Positions 34,651 through 43,374 of a stretch of DNA of 64,000 nucleotides are shown one piece after another. The DNA comes from Mesobacillus jeotgali (lineage in GTDB: Bacteria > Bacillota > Bacilli > Bacillales > Cytobacillaceae). The notes under the pieces were generated by a model. The model worked only from the letters and a program-made list of their open reading frames with translations, did no database searches and was not told where the DNA came from. The DNA lies in contig NZ_FVZC01000008.1 of NCBI RefSeq assembly GCF_900166585.1, positions 124,001-188,000 on the forward strand, in the 5' to 3' direction. The number at the start of each line of letters is the position of its first letter. Position 1 is the first letter of the stretch. The position numbers and the translations under genes were made by a program.

Positions 34651-35632
34651 TACGGACAAACAGAAGGCGGAAATCGAGAAAAATGTCCGATAGAAGGTGT
34701 CTAACGGTCAAAACGGCGTCAGAAACCGTGAAAAGTGTCCGATAGAAGGTGTCTAACGGACAAAACGGCGTAGAAACCGTGAAAGTGTCCGATAGAAGGT
34801 GTCTAACGGACAAAACGGCGTCAGAAACCGTGAAAAATGTCCATTAGAATGTGTATAACGGACAAAACGGCGTCAGAAACCGTGAAAAGCGTCCGATAGA
34901 AGGTGTCTAACGGACAAAACGGCGTCAGAAAGTGTGAAAAATGTCCGATAGAAGGTGTCTAACGGACAAAACGGCGGTAGAAACTGTGAAAAGTGTCCGA
35001 TAGAAGGTGTCTAAAGGACAAATCGAGGTCAGAAACCGTGAAAAGCGTCCGATAGAAGGTGTCTAACGGACAAAACGGCGTCAGATACTGTGAAAAGCGT
35101 CCGATAGAAGGTGTCTAACTGGTCAAAACGGCGTCAGAAACGGAGAAAAGTGTCCGATAGAAGGTGTCTAACGGACAAAACGGCGTCAGAAACCGGGAAA
35201 AGCGTCCGATAGAAGGTGTCTAATGGACAAATCGAGGTCAGAATCCGTGAAAAATGTCCATTAGAATGTGTCTAACGGACAAAACGGCGTCAGAAACCGG
35301 GAAAAGCGTCCGATAGAAGGTGTCTAACGGACAAAACGGCGGTAGAAACCGTGAAAAGCGTCCGATAGAAGGTGTCTAACGGACAAAACGGCGTCAGAAA
35401 CCGGGAAAAGCGTCCGATAGAAGGTGTCTAACGGACAAAACGGCCGCAGAAACCGTGAAAAGCGTCCGATAGAAGGTGTCTAATGGACAAATCGAGGTCA
35501 GAAACCGTGAAAAATGTCCGATAGAAGGTGTCTAACGGACAAAACGGCGTCAGAAACCGTGAAAAGTGTCCGTCATAAGGTCTCTTACGGACAAAAAACG
35601 AGGAAAACTCCAGAGAAATGTCCATTAAAGAA
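34651..35632. repeat. Array A: about 18 tandem 52-bp hairpin units between two Moco genes
   Basis: The unit begins GTCCGATAG, has a seven-base loop AAGGTGT, then CTAACGGAC. The two nine-base arms pair at eight of nine positions. A 27-base linker follows with a minor ACGG / CCGT hairpin. Units begin near 34685 and recur at 52 bp to 35568, with a few one-base indels and point differences. Three units carry the variant TCCATTAGAATG. The 1-kb stretch has no real gene, and the moaE start lies just beyond it. Confidence 0.95.
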
Positions 35633-35669
35633 TTGTCCTGATGCGGATCAATTTATTGAGGTGATATTG

Positions 35670-36134
35670 ATGAACTACGAAATTGCAAAAGAACCTATCA
35701 ACATTCAATCGGTCATTGATAAAGTGGTCCAGCGTGATGCAGGGGCAATCACCACATTCATTGGCACTGTCCGCGAACTGACAAAGGGCAAAAAAACCCT
35801 TTACCTTATATATGAAGCATATGAACCAATGGCTGTTAAGAAACTTGAACAGATTGGCACGGAGATCCAGGAGCGCTGGAATGGCGCCCAGGTCGCAATT
35901 ACACATCGTGTCGGAAAGCTAGACATCACGGATATCGCTGTAGTCATCGCTGTTTCCACGCCTCACCGAAACGATGCATATGAAGCAAACCGTTATGCGA
36001 TCGAACGCATCAAGGAAATCGTCCCGATCTGGAAAAAAGAGCACTGGGAAGACGGCCAGGAATGGATTGGCAATCAACTAGAAACTGTCCCATATCCGAC
36101 AGGGAAACCGGAGGAGAAGGATCTCAATGAATAA
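35670..36134 (+). CDS. moaE: Molybdopterin synthase catalytic subunit MoaE
   Basis: A 154-residue large subunit of molybdopterin synthase, which adds two sulfurs to precursor Z. Motifs present: AITTFIGTVRE, YEAYEPMA, HRVGKLDI, and PIWKKEHWEDGQEWI with the catalytic Lys region. The ORF runs back into the repeat array to 35514, but the GAGGTGATATTG-ATG context at 35670 gives the usual MoaE N-terminus MNYEIAKEPI. It overlaps moaD by eight bases. Confidence 0.95.
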   Translation: MNYEIAKEPINIQSVIDKVVQRDAGAITTFIGTVRELTKGKKTLYLIYEAYEPMAVKKLEQIGTEIQERWNGAQVAITHRVGKLDITDIAVVIAVSTPHRNDAYEANRYAIERIKEIVPIWKKEHWEDGQEWIGNQLETVPYPTGKPEEKDLNE

Positions 36135-36360
36135 AATTTTATTTTTTGCCCATTTACGAGATGAAGCGGGCCATGAATCAGTTGAAATCGAAGCAGCTGG
36201 TAAAACAGTTGGTGAGCTAAAACAAATTGTTGCTGAAAAATATGGAATCCAGAAGCTGGATACTTCAATGACAGCAATCAACGAAGAATTTTCATCGAAC
36301 GACGAAGTCATTAAAGATGGAGACACAATCGCCTTTATTCCGCCTGTTTCTGGCGGTTGA
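36127..36360 (+). CDS. moaD: Molybdopterin synthase sulfur carrier subunit MoaD
   Basis: A 77-residue ubiquitin-like sulfur carrier ending in the required Gly-Gly (IPPVSGG), which is adenylated by MoeB and then thiocarboxylated. It is cotranslated with moaE. GGAGAAGG lies before the ATG. Confidence 0.94.
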   Translation: MNKILFFAHLRDEAGHESVEIEAAGKTVGELKQIVAEKYGIQKLDTSMTAINEEFSSNDEVIKDGDTIAFIPPVSGG

Positions 36361-36450
36361 TCACTAATAGCTCATACAGCGCCCCGTTTTGTTGACTGGA
36401 TGGTCGATGGAATCAGGGCGTTTGTTTTGAAAAAAATAACTTACTAAGTT

Positions 36451-36467
36451 AGATGTCCAGCTCCAAA
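36451..36467. repeat. Fragment of the dispersed CCAGCTCC repeat upstream of moeB
   Basis: TGTCCAGCTCCAAAC matches the beginning of the copies at 19905 and 22883. Only the first 15 or so bases are recognisable. Confidence 0.4.
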
Positions 36468-36494
36468 CACTTTGCTTACAAGGAGGGTACACCT

Positions 36495-37514
36495 ATGTCA
36501 GAAAGATATTCACGCCAGACACTGTTTCCTCCGATCGGAAAATCCGGACAGGAAAAAATCCGCAGCAAGCATGTCCTGATGATCGGTGCAGGTGCACTTG
36601 GTTCGGGCAATGCCGAGCTTCTGGTAAGGGCAGGTATCGGCCGGCTGACGATTGTTGACCGTGACTATGTCGAAGCAAGCAATCTGCAAAGACAGCAATT
36701 ATATACGGAAGAAGATGTCGCTGAAAAGCTTCCAAAGGCTGCAGCAGCTGAAAAAAGACTGAAGGCCATCAACTCTGACGTTGAAATCAGGGCATTCATT
36801 GCTGATGCTACTCCCGAAAAACTGGCTGAGCTCATCGAAGGAGTCGATTTGGTCATCGATGCTACAGATAACTTCGAAACAAGGATGGCGATCAATGATA
36901 TTTCTCAGAAATTCAAGATTCCCTGGATATATGGAGCATGCGTAGCCAGCTTTGGAATGAGTTTTTCAATCATACCCGGAAAAACGCCATGCCTGAACTG
37001 TTTGCTGAAGACCGTGCCGTTACAGGGACTGACCTGCGATACTGGGGGCATTATCGGACCGGCTGTACAAATGGTGATTGCCCACCAGAGTGCCGAAGCA
37101 CTAAAAATTCTTGTTGAAGACTGGGATGCGGTCAGGACTTCTTTTGTCAGCTTCGATTTATGGCGGAACCAGTATACGAGCATGAAAATGTCGAAAGCGA
37201 AGGACCCAGGTTGCCTCTCCTGCGGTGAGCATCCTGAATATCCTTACTTGAATGCGGAAAATATGACGAAAACCACAGTCCTGTGCGGACGGGACACTGT
37301 ACAAATCAGGCCTCCGAAACAACAGCAGCTTAATCTCCAGGTGACTGCGGAAAAAATGAAGGAATTAGGCTACCAGGTGAAGGGAAATCCTTATCTCGTA
37401 TCTGTTGAAATGCCGGACAACAGGATGGTCATTTTCCAGGACGGACGCGCATTGATTCATGGAACAAAGGATCTGGCCCAGGCTCGCAGTATCTATCAGA
37501 GATTTTTTGGATGA
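36495..37514 (+). CDS. moeB: ThiF/MoeB family adenylyltransferase
   Basis: A 339-residue E1-like enzyme that activates the C-terminus of MoaD (or ThiS). ATP-binding GAGALGSGNAE, the R/N residues of VEASNLQRQQLY, and the zinc Cys pairs CLNC and CLSC are present. A C-terminal domain of about 85 residues of uncertain role follows. AAGGAGGG lies before the ATG at 36495; an earlier in-frame start at 36453 lies in a CCAGCTCC repeat fragment and is not supported. It is the last gene of the Moco block. Confidence 0.92.
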   Translation: MSERYSRQTLFPPIGKSGQEKIRSKHVLMIGAGALGSGNAELLVRAGIGRLTIVDRDYVEASNLQRQQLYTEEDVAEKLPKAAAAEKRLKAINSDVEIRAFIADATPEKLAELIEGVDLVIDATDNFETRMAINDISQKFKIPWIYGACVASFGMSFSIIPGKTPCLNCLLKTVPLQGLTCDTGGIIGPAVQMVIAHQSAEALKILVEDWDAVRTSFVSFDLWRNQYTSMKMSKAKDPGCLSCGEHPEYPYLNAENMTKTTVLCGRDTVQIRPPKQQQLNLQVTAEKMKELGYQVKGNPYLVSVEMPDNRMVIFQDGRALIHGTKDLAQARSIYQRFFG

Positions 37515-37538
37515 AAAAGAGAGAGCATAGGAACGCGC

Positions 37539-37570
37539 AAACCCCCTGCTGGCTTCAGCAGGGGGTTTCT
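37539..37570 (+). terminator. Terminator after moeB
   Basis: Perfect stem AAACCCCCTGCT / AGCAGGGGGTTT with a six-base loop. It can work in both directions. Confidence 0.88.
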
Positions 37571-37619
37571 ATGATAAACGATCTCAACGATCGGATATGC
37601 TATTGTTTCTGAGGGTTTT

Positions 37620-37949
37620 TTATTTTACTTCATCGGTTGCGACGAGGACTAAGCGCCCTTTATCCAATTCCGCCTCATACTTCTCAGCCTCTTGCTTTGA
37701 AAGGCCAAGAGATTCAAATTTGTTGCGAAGTTCGTCTCCGCGGGACTTGAACATATTTCCGATGGAATCAAAGAAGCCCTGCTCCTTGAAACCCATTCCG
37801 CCTGTTTCGGTTGCTTCAGTCAAGTGCTCACTTCGGTCTTCGTCATGGGCGAAAATATAAATATTTTCTTTTCCAAAACCAGCGGCTTCAAGAGAAGTGA
37901 TTTTTTCAGTGGCTTGTACACCATTTTCAACTATTTCTACTTTCAACAT
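37620..37949 (-). CDS. YflT-like general stress protein (GSP17M family)
   Basis: A 109-residue cytoplasmic protein with the YflT / general stress protein 17M domain (KVEIVENGVQATEKITSLEAAGFGKENIYIFAHDEDR, GLSKQEAEKYEAELDKGRLVLV). Members are induced by heat, salt and ethanol through SigB. Their molecular role is unknown. A GGAGGAAG site precedes the ATG, and a SigB-like promoter lies about 90 bases upstream. Confidence 0.88.
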   Translation of the reverse strand: MLKVEIVENGVQATEKITSLEAAGFGKENIYIFAHDEDRSEHLTEATETGGMGFKEQGFFDSIGNMFKSRGDELRNKFESLGLSKQEAEKYEAELDKGRLVLVATDEVK

Positions 37950-38029
37950 GATATCTTCCTCCTTAAGAGTCTTTATAATTTATTCTAGTTTGGGAAGGTT
38001 TTATAGCCTTCACCGTCTACACTATTTAT

Positions 38030-38054
38030 ATAACCGTTATTTGCTCTATTAAAC
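38030..38054 (-). promoter_or_regulatory. SigB-like promoter of the general stress gene
   Basis: On the minus strand, GTTTAA, 13 bases, then GGTTAT. The SigB consensus is GTTTAA-N12-14-GGGTAT, so only one base differs. Confidence 0.55.
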
Positions 38055-38124
38055 ATGCTGGCATATGTTCACATATTGTTTTGGTAAATCGGGTAGTTAG
38101 ATAAAAAAGAAAGGAGCGAGCTGG

Positions 38125-38805
38125 ATGAGCCTATTGAAAAATGGCTGGGCGCCGCTGTTGGCAGAGGAGTTCGAGAAAGCCTATTATCTGAATTTGAGAG
38201 AATTCCTGATGGAAGAATACCAGAATGAAACGGTTTATCCCGAGAAGGAAGATATCTTCAATGCGCTGAGGTATACAGACTATGAGGATGTGAAAGTTGT
38301 CATTCTTGGCCAGGATCCATATCATGGACCAGGACAGGCACATGGCTTGAGTTTTTCAGTAAAACCAGGGGTAGCTATTCCTCCATCACTCCGGAACATG
38401 TTCAAGGAACTGAAGGAAGACCTTGGCTGTACGATTCCCAATCATGGATATTTAAAAAAATGGGCAGATCAGGGTGTCCTGTTGTTGAACACAGTCCTTA
38501 CCGTCAGGAAAGGTGAAGCACATTCACACAGGGGGAAAGGATGGGAAATCTTCACTGATAAAGTGATCAGCCTGCTGAATGAACGTGAAAAACCTGTGAT
38601 TTTCATCCTGTGGGGCAAGCCTGCCCAAAGTAAATTGAAACTGATTGATGAAAATAAACATCAAATCATCCAATCAGTCCATCCAAGCCCATTATCCGCA
38701 AGAAGAGGGTTTTTTGGGAGCAGGCCTTTTTCCAGGGTGAATGTGATGCTAAGGGAATGGGAGAGCAGGGAAATTGATTGGCAGATTGAAAATATCAACG
38801 AGTAA
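38125..38805 (+). CDS. ung: Uracil-DNA glycosylase
   Basis: Family 1 uracil-DNA glycosylase, 226 residues, which removes uracil from DNA in base excision repair. The catalytic motif [18 protein letters not shown] (Asp near residue 64) and the DNA-intercalation loop [13 protein letters not shown] are complete. AAAGGAGCG lies before the ATG. It is followed by ywdI and ywdK, as in B. subtilis. Confidence 0.97.
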   Translation: MSLLKNGWAPLLAEEFEKAYYLNLREFLMEEYQNETVYPEKEDIFNALRYTDYEDVKVVILGQDPYHGPGQAHGLSFSVKPGVAIPPSLRNMFKELKEDLGCTIPNHGYLKKWADQGVLLLNTVLTVRKGEAHSHRGKGWEIFTDKVISLLNEREKPVIFILWGKPAQSKLKLIDENKHQIIQSVHPSPLSARRGFFGSRPFSRVNVMLREWESREIDWQIENINE

Positions 38806-38806
38806 A

Positions 38807-38831
38807 GGCTCTGGGGAACCAGAGTTTTTTT
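38807..38831 (+). terminator. Terminator after ung
   Basis: GGCTCTGG / CCAGAGTT stem with a tight loop, then a run of seven T. Confidence 0.85.
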
Positions 38832-38856
38832 CTGGTGATGTAATGCAAAATCGACA

Positions 38857-38872
38857 TGTTCCACGTGGAACT
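38857..38872. promoter_or_regulatory. parS-like ParB (Spo0J) binding site
   Basis: TGTTCCACGTGGAACT differs from the B. subtilis parS consensus TGTTNCACGTGAAACA at two positions (12 and 16). Its inner GTTCCACGTGGAAC is a perfect 14-bp palindrome. It is intergenic between ung and ywdI. B. subtilis also has an origin-proximal parS at about 334 degrees, near this gene neighbourhood. Confidence 0.6.
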
Positions 38873-38989
38873 GACAGCATTTTTTTCACAAAGTCGAAAA
38901 AATAGATGAAGTATTGTAGAATGGAACGGTAAAACAATACAGAATTTAAATGCTCATACATATTAAGTACCGCCTGTGGAGGTGAGTTA

Positions 38990-39319
38990 ATGAATATTTC
39001 ACTGCAAAAATTGTTATTGAAGATGGAAGAAGAATTAAATCTGGCTCAATCTGCACAATCAGAAGCGGCTCAGCGTGAACGGATCCAGTCGATCAAAACG
39101 CTATGCGAGCTCGTCCTTGATGAGCCACAGCAGCTGGGGGCCAGTAAGTCCGGGCAGAGGAACAGCACTCAACAACAATCAGTCCAGCAATTTGTTCCTG
39201 CTCAACCAGTATTCGCTCAGCCGCAAATACCAGTAAGCCAGCAGCCATCCATGGTTCCGCAGCCGAAAAAGCTTCAAATGGAAGATGAGGCAAACGGAGA
39301 CTCGCTGTTCGATTTTTAA
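38990..39319 (+). CDS. ywdI: YwdI family protein
   Basis: A 109-residue protein with a conserved N-terminal helix pair (ISLQKLLLKMEEELNLAQSAQSEAAQRERIQSIKTLCELVL) and a Gln/Pro-rich low-complexity C-terminus. It matches YwdI, whose function is unknown. GGAGGTGAG lies before the ATG. Position after ung supports the name. Confidence 0.85.
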   Translation: MNISLQKLLLKMEEELNLAQSAQSEAAQRERIQSIKTLCELVLDEPQQLGASKSGQRNSTQQQSVQQFVPAQPVFAQPQIPVSQQPSMVPQPKKLQMEDEANGDSLFDF

Positions 39320-39341
39320 TTTTAAAATAGAGGTGAAAGTC

Positions 39342-39713
39342 ATGAAGTTATTTATAATCATCGGGGCCATCAACGCATTCCTTTCAGTTGCACTCGGAGC
39401 GTTTGGTGCGCACGGACTGGAAGGCAAGGTTGAACCAAAATATTTAGAAACATGGAAAACGGGGGTTACATACCAGATGTTCCACGCAACTGGCCTTTTA
39501 ATTCTTGGGGTATTGTTAGGAAAACTTCCGGCAACTTCCCTTCTTAGCTGGTCAGGCTGGCTGATGCTGATCGGAATTATCTTATTTTCCGGAAGCCTGT
39601 ATGCCTTGACACTCACTAAAATCAGCATCCTTGGGGCAATTACCCCCCTTGGCGGAGTTTCCTTCCTGGCCGCATGGGTATTGCTGATCGTTGCAGCGGT
39701 TAAATATCTATAA
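39342..39713 (+). CDS. ywdK: YwdK family membrane protein (DUF423)
   Basis: A 123-residue membrane protein with four helices and DUF423 features (GAINAFLSVALGAFGAHGLEGK, TWKTGVTYQMFHATGLL). Function unknown. The ORF opens at 39285 in the end of ywdI, but AGAGGTGAAAGTC-ATG at 39342 gives the standard N-terminus. It is 22 bases from ywdI, in the same operon. Confidence 0.9.
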   Translation: MKLFIIIGAINAFLSVALGAFGAHGLEGKVEPKYLETWKTGVTYQMFHATGLLILGVLLGKLPATSLLSWSGWLMLIGIILFSGSLYALTLTKISILGAITPLGGVSFLAAWVLLIVAAVKYL

Positions 39714-39716
39714 AAT

Positions 39717-39746
39717 AAAGAGCACGCTGGAAGGTGTGCTCTTTAA
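39717..39746. terminator. Bidirectional terminator between ywdK and the MFS gene
   Basis: AAAGAGCAC / GTGCTCTTT stem between converging genes. Confidence 0.8.
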
Positions 39747-39754
39747 ATATGCCA

Positions 39755-41272
39755 TTATGATCCTTTTATGATCGTTTTATTGATTTCAACACGTTCTTTC
39801 CCCATTAGCAGGACAGCAACAGCTGAAATAGCAATTGGAACTAAAGCTAGTGCAAAGATATGAGTGATAGAAGCTGACATAGCTTCAACAATTTTATCAA
39901 GCACGAAGCCAGGGATTTGGGAGCGTTGTCCAGATTGGAATAACTGCTGCGGGTCCCCCATCAGTTGATTTCCTTGCCCGCCATCCATTCCGCCGAAGGC
40001 GCTTTTCAGCCTATCCATAAAAGTGTTATTCTGTATTGTCCCGAATATGGTAATGCCAAGTGTCATTCCAAGCGAACGAAGGAATGAATTCGTTGAGTTA
40101 GCTGATCCACGGTGTCGCGGATCAAGATTGTGGATGGAAGCTGTAGGGAGAAGGGAGAAAGAGAATCCCATTCCAAAACCAACCAGTATCATGAAAAGTG
40201 TCAGAACCAGCCTGGTTGTATCCGGTGACATCATGCTGAGCAGCAGCATCCCCGCAAAGTAGGCAATAACGGAAATGAGCATAAGATTGCGATAGCTGGT
40301 CTTTGTCTGAAAAATACCGCCAACTGCACTGCCGGCAACAGAACCAAGCATCATAGGAGTCAATACAAGTCCAGCCGCCTTTGCCGAGCCCCCATAAACC
40401 GCCTGCACAAATATAGGAATATAGACTGCAAGAATGATAAACGTTGCTCCATAGAGGAATGCAAGCACCTGCGATGCTGCAAACAGCCTCCTTTTAAACA
40501 TCCAGAAAGAAATGATGGGTTCCTCTGCTTTTCTTTCAGCAATAATAAATACTAAAAAGAATAAGGCGAAACTTACAAATAACCCTATGATTTGAAAAGA
40601 ATCCCAGTTGTATTGTTTTCCTCCGAGTTCGAGGGCAAACATTAAGCTGACAACTGCGACAACCAATGTGAAGGCACCTGCCCAGTCAATTTTTTGCCTC
40701 GCATGCTGAGCAGATTCATGATAGTACTTCACGATGAAAAATAAAGAAACAATGCCAATAGGTACATTGATGTAAAATACCCAATGCCAGCTGAACCAGT
40801 CAGTGATATAGGCACCAAGCAGAGGTCCAAGGACGCTTGAAGTTCCGAAAACCGTGCCAAGCAGGCCGGTCATTTTTCCACGTTTCTCAGGCGGAAATAG
40901 ATCAAACACAATCGTAAAAGCAATCGGCATCAAAGCTCCGCCGCCGATTCCCTGAATCGCCCGGAAAATGCTGAGCTGCACCATCGTCTGGGCAATTCCG
41001 CAAAGAGCAGAGCCTATCAAGAAAACGAGCAATCCAAATATGTAAAAACGCTTCCGGCCATACATATCCGACAGCTTCCCGAAAATAGGCATACCAGCCA
41101 TAACGGTAACCATATAGGCAGAGGTTACCCAGATAAACTTGTCAAAGTCGCCAAGATCCGCGACAATGGTCCCCATTGCAGTCGCTACAATTGTATTGTC
41201 CATCGCTGCCATCAGAATCCCAAGCAGCAACCCTGCCACAACCAGCTTAATATTGCTCTCATTAGAAACCAT
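39755..41272 (-). CDS. DHA2 family (EmrB/QacA-like) MFS efflux transporter
   Basis: A 505-residue 14-helix drug:H+ antiporter. Motif A is GKLSDMYGRKRFY, motif C is GTSSVLGPLLGAYITD, and motif D1 is DNTIVATAMGTI near residue 25. The TTG at 41284 is in frame, but GGAGGATTTT is placed for the ATG at 41272. No regulator gene is adjacent. The compound exported is unknown. Confidence 0.92.
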   Translation of the reverse strand: MVSNESNIKLVVAGLLLGILMAAMDNTIVATAMGTIVADLGDFDKFIWVTSAYMVTVMAGMPIFGKLSDMYGRKRFYIFGLLVFLIGSALCGIAQTMVQLSIFRAIQGIGGGALMPIAFTIVFDLFPPEKRGKMTGLLGTVFGTSSVLGPLLGAYITDWFSWHWVFYINVPIGIVSLFFIVKYYHESAQHARQKIDWAGAFTLVVAVVSLMFALELGGKQYNWDSFQIIGLFVSFALFFLVFIIAERKAEEPIISFWMFKRRLFAASQVLAFLYGATFIILAVYIPIFVQAVYGGSAKAAGLVLTPMMLGSVAGSAVGGIFQTKTSYRNLMLISVIAYFAGMLLLSMMSPDTTRLVLTLFMILVGFGMGFSFSLLPTASIHNLDPRHRGSANSTNSFLRSLGMTLGITIFGTIQNNTFMDRLKSAFGGMDGGQGNQLMGDPQQLFQSGQRSQIPGFVLDKIVEAMSASITHIFALALVPIAISAVAVLLMGKERVEINKTIIKGS

Positions 41273-41467
41273 AAAATCCTCCAAGACTAATTTTTGGAAA
41301 TACTAGTATATAAAGTTTATTTTTCTAGTGGAAACATTGTCAAGATTCTAGAGGCTGATCAAAAATTATTTTTAGTTGAATGTGAACAGGAAGGATCAGT
41401 CAGTAAAGACAGGAAAGAAGCTCTCAACATGCCAGCTGACAAAATGTCAAAGTCATAATGAATCCAA

Positions 41468-41490
41468 AAGAAAAACGGCCGAAGCCGCTT
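41468..41490 (-). terminator. Terminator of gerQ
   Basis: On the minus strand, AGCGGC-TTCG-GCCGTT, a six-base stem with a UUCG tetraloop, then TTTTCTTTT. Confidence 0.8.
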
Positions 41491-41511
41491 GTGAAATGGT
41501 TTTAAATTTAA

Positions 41512-42075
41512 TTAGCGTGGAGGATAAGTTGTCAGTCCAGCTCCGCCGAATGGATAATCGTACTCTATTTCTTCATCAAAAGTAACGTAATCAAGGTAAA
41601 TCATCGGCAGTAAAATTCGTTTCCCTGTTTGCGGGTCACTTAGTATGAGGTGATCCCTTCCTGCTGCTTCAATGATTCCCTGGAAAACTTTCGCGTTCCA
41701 TTCGGTGTTGTTTTCAAAAGTTGCATAGACGGTTGCGAGTTTGCCTTTATTAAGCCGAAGAATATTCTCGATATAGGATGCCTCGATTGGAAGCATTCCT
41801 GGTATCTGGACGCCTGGCGCACCTGCCCCGGCACCTGTACCAGGCAATGCACCCCCGGATTGGGTAGGGAAGGTTGTTCCTTGTGGGAATCCTGACTGGC
41901 CCATCTGTCCCATTTGCCCCATTTGCCCAGTTTGGCCCATCTGCCCCATTTGCCCCATCGGAGACATTTGAGACATCTGTCTTTGAGAATTTGCCTGTTC
42001 TTCTGTGCCGCTGAACGGCTGGTACATTTGCGGATAAGTAGTGTAGTTATAGTATGGATTATTGTATTGAGTCAT
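41512..42075 (-). CDS. gerQ: Spore coat protein GerQ
   Basis: A 187-residue inner-coat protein needed to place the cortex hydrolase CwlJ and cross-linked by transglutaminase in B. subtilis. The N-terminal half is low complexity with about eight GQM/SQM repeats and a Gly/Pro stretch. The conserved C-terminal domain (from SYIENILRLNKGKLATVYATFENNTEW to EEIEYDYPFGG) is clearly GerQ. GGAGGC lies before the ATG. cwlJ, often beside gerQ, is not found here. The neighbours ywdK and hemQ fit B. subtilis order. Confidence 0.93.
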   Translation of the reverse strand: MTQYNNPYYNYTTYPQMYQPFSGTEEQANSQRQMSQMSPMGQMGQMGQTGQMGQMGQMGQSGFPQGTTFPTQSGGALPGTGAGAGAPGVQIPGMLPIEASYIENILRLNKGKLATVYATFENNTEWNAKVFQGIIEAAGRDHLILSDPQTGKRILLPMIYLDYVTFDEEIEYDYPFGGAGLTTYPPR

Positions 42076-42106
42076 TGTGTAGCCTCCTTGAAATTAATTT
42101 TCCTTT

Positions 42107-42140
42107 CCTTCAAATTCACCTTTTTATGTAAATGGTGAAA
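42107..42140. other. Inverted repeat in the gerQ leader
   Basis: CAAATTCACC and GGTGAAATTG form ten-base arms with one mismatch and a 13-base loop, about 35 bases before the gerQ start. It may be an operator or leader hairpin. I could not place a convincing SigE or SigK promoter in the rest of the 42076-42410 gap. Confidence 0.45.
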
Positions 42141-42410
42141 TTGAGCATTTACAGGATGGGGTACAAGTAAAATCAATCCTCACTATTTCATTCATATGAG
42201 GTAAGCTTCATTTTATGACTCAAACATTTTTGGGAGTGTGGAGAAACCTTGTTAGTGACTCGCATTAACGGAACTGCTTTTGGAAGGGGTTCTATAAAGT
42301 CTGTTTTAGTGCCGGGATATGGCTGGTATTATGGTTTCCGTGCCTTGCTGCCATTTGGAAGGGGAATTGGCTGTGAAAGAGAAGGAAGTCTCAGCGTTCG
42401 TTGTAAGTAT

Positions 42411-42445
42411 AAAAAAAATCCCCAGGCTTCTGCCCTGGGGACTTT
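42411..42445 (-). terminator. Terminator of hemQ
   Basis: On the minus strand, GTCCCCAGG / CCTGGGGAT stem followed by a run of eight T. Confidence 0.88.
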
Positions 42446-42449
42446 CATA

Positions 42450-43193
42450 TTAAACATGCAGGAATGAAGTGATGCGGTCTTCTTCAAGAAGGTTTCCTAC
42501 GAAGAATGAACCGAATTCGCCGTAGCGTGCGCTCACTTCATCAAAACGCATTTCATAAACAAGTTTCTTGAATTGAAGGACATCGTCTGCGAACAGTGTT
42601 ACGCCCCACTCGTAGTCGTCAAAGCCTACGGAACCAGTAATGATCTGCTTGACTTTGCCGGCATACTGGCGGCCGATCATGCCGTGGCTGCGCATCATAT
42701 TGCGGCGGTCTTCCATCGGAAGCATGTACCAGTTGTCTTCACCCTGGCGGCGCTTGTCCATCGGATAGAAGCAAACATACTTCGCCTTTGGAAGTTCAGG
42801 GTACAGGCGAGCAAGAATCTGCGGGTTCTGGTAAGGATCTTCACCTGCTGGCAGGTAGTTGCTCAGCTCGACAACAGAAACATAAGAATGAGCAGGAATA
42901 GTGTATTCAGCAAGTCTGGACTTGTTGAATTCTGTCTCGATTTCATTCAACTCTTCCATAGTAGGACGCAGGATCATCATCATGAAATCTGCTTTTTGGC
43001 CGACGATTGTATACAGGGCATGGCTGCCTTGCTTTTCAGCCTGAGTTTTATTCCACTTTTCCACAAGGCCGAGGAACTCCTGGATGATTTCCTGGCGCTC
43101 TTCCGCGGGAAGCATTTTCCAGGTTGTCCAATCTACTGTGCGGAAATCATGAAGGGAATACCAGCCATCCAAAGTCTGTGCTGCTTCAGTCAT
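42450..43193 (-). CDS. hemQ: Coproheme decarboxylase HemQ
   Basis: Chlorite-dismutase-family enzyme, 247 residues, that makes haem b from coproheme in the Gram-positive haem pathway. The catalytic Tyr is in CFYPMDKRR (residue 143) and the proximal haem ligand is His170 in [15 protein letters not shown] lies before the ATG. It diverges from pta, as ywfI and pta do in B. subtilis. Confidence 0.95.
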   Translation of the reverse strand: MTEAAQTLDGWYSLHDFRTVDWTTWKMLPAEERQEIIQEFLGLVEKWNKTQAEKQGSHALYTIVGQKADFMMMILRPTMEELNEIETEFNKSRLAEYTIPAHSYVSVVELSNYLPAGEDPYQNPQILARLYPELPKAKYVCFYPMDKRRQGEDNWYMLPMEDRRNMMRSHGMIGRQYAGKVKQIITGSVGFDDYEWGVTLFADDVLQFKKLVYEMRFDEVSARYGEFGSFFVGNLLEEDRITSFLHV

Positions 43194-43374
43194 TTTATAT
43201 CACTCCTATAAATCATCAATATACCAATATCATATCATAGTTTCTCCATCCGTCATGTTTATAAAACCCTGTTTGTTTATAGTGTGCGGAAAAAGGATAT
43301 TTTGTTAAAGATTGCAAATAGTAAAAGGGGCAGGAATATATGCTTGAAAATTTTCAATAAAAAGACTTCTGTGG

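Noticed and set aside
35428..35625. 65-residue minus-strand ORF in array A
   Set aside because: It is made only of translated repeat units (SDAFHGF-type motifs) and has no ribosome binding site.
34651..35632. CRISPR array
   Set aside because: Linkers are as conserved as the hairpin parts, so there are no unique spacers, and no cas genes are in the window. The same holds for 50732-51040.
35514..35669. N-terminal extension of MoaE into the repeat array
   Set aside because: The extension is repeat-derived. The GAGGTG site and normal MoaE N-terminus place the start at 35670.
42249..42467. 72-residue plus-strand ORF between gerQ and hemQ
   Set aside because: No convincing ribosome binding site, it overlaps the hemQ terminator, and the sequence is unlike any family I know. 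A decayed fragment is possible.
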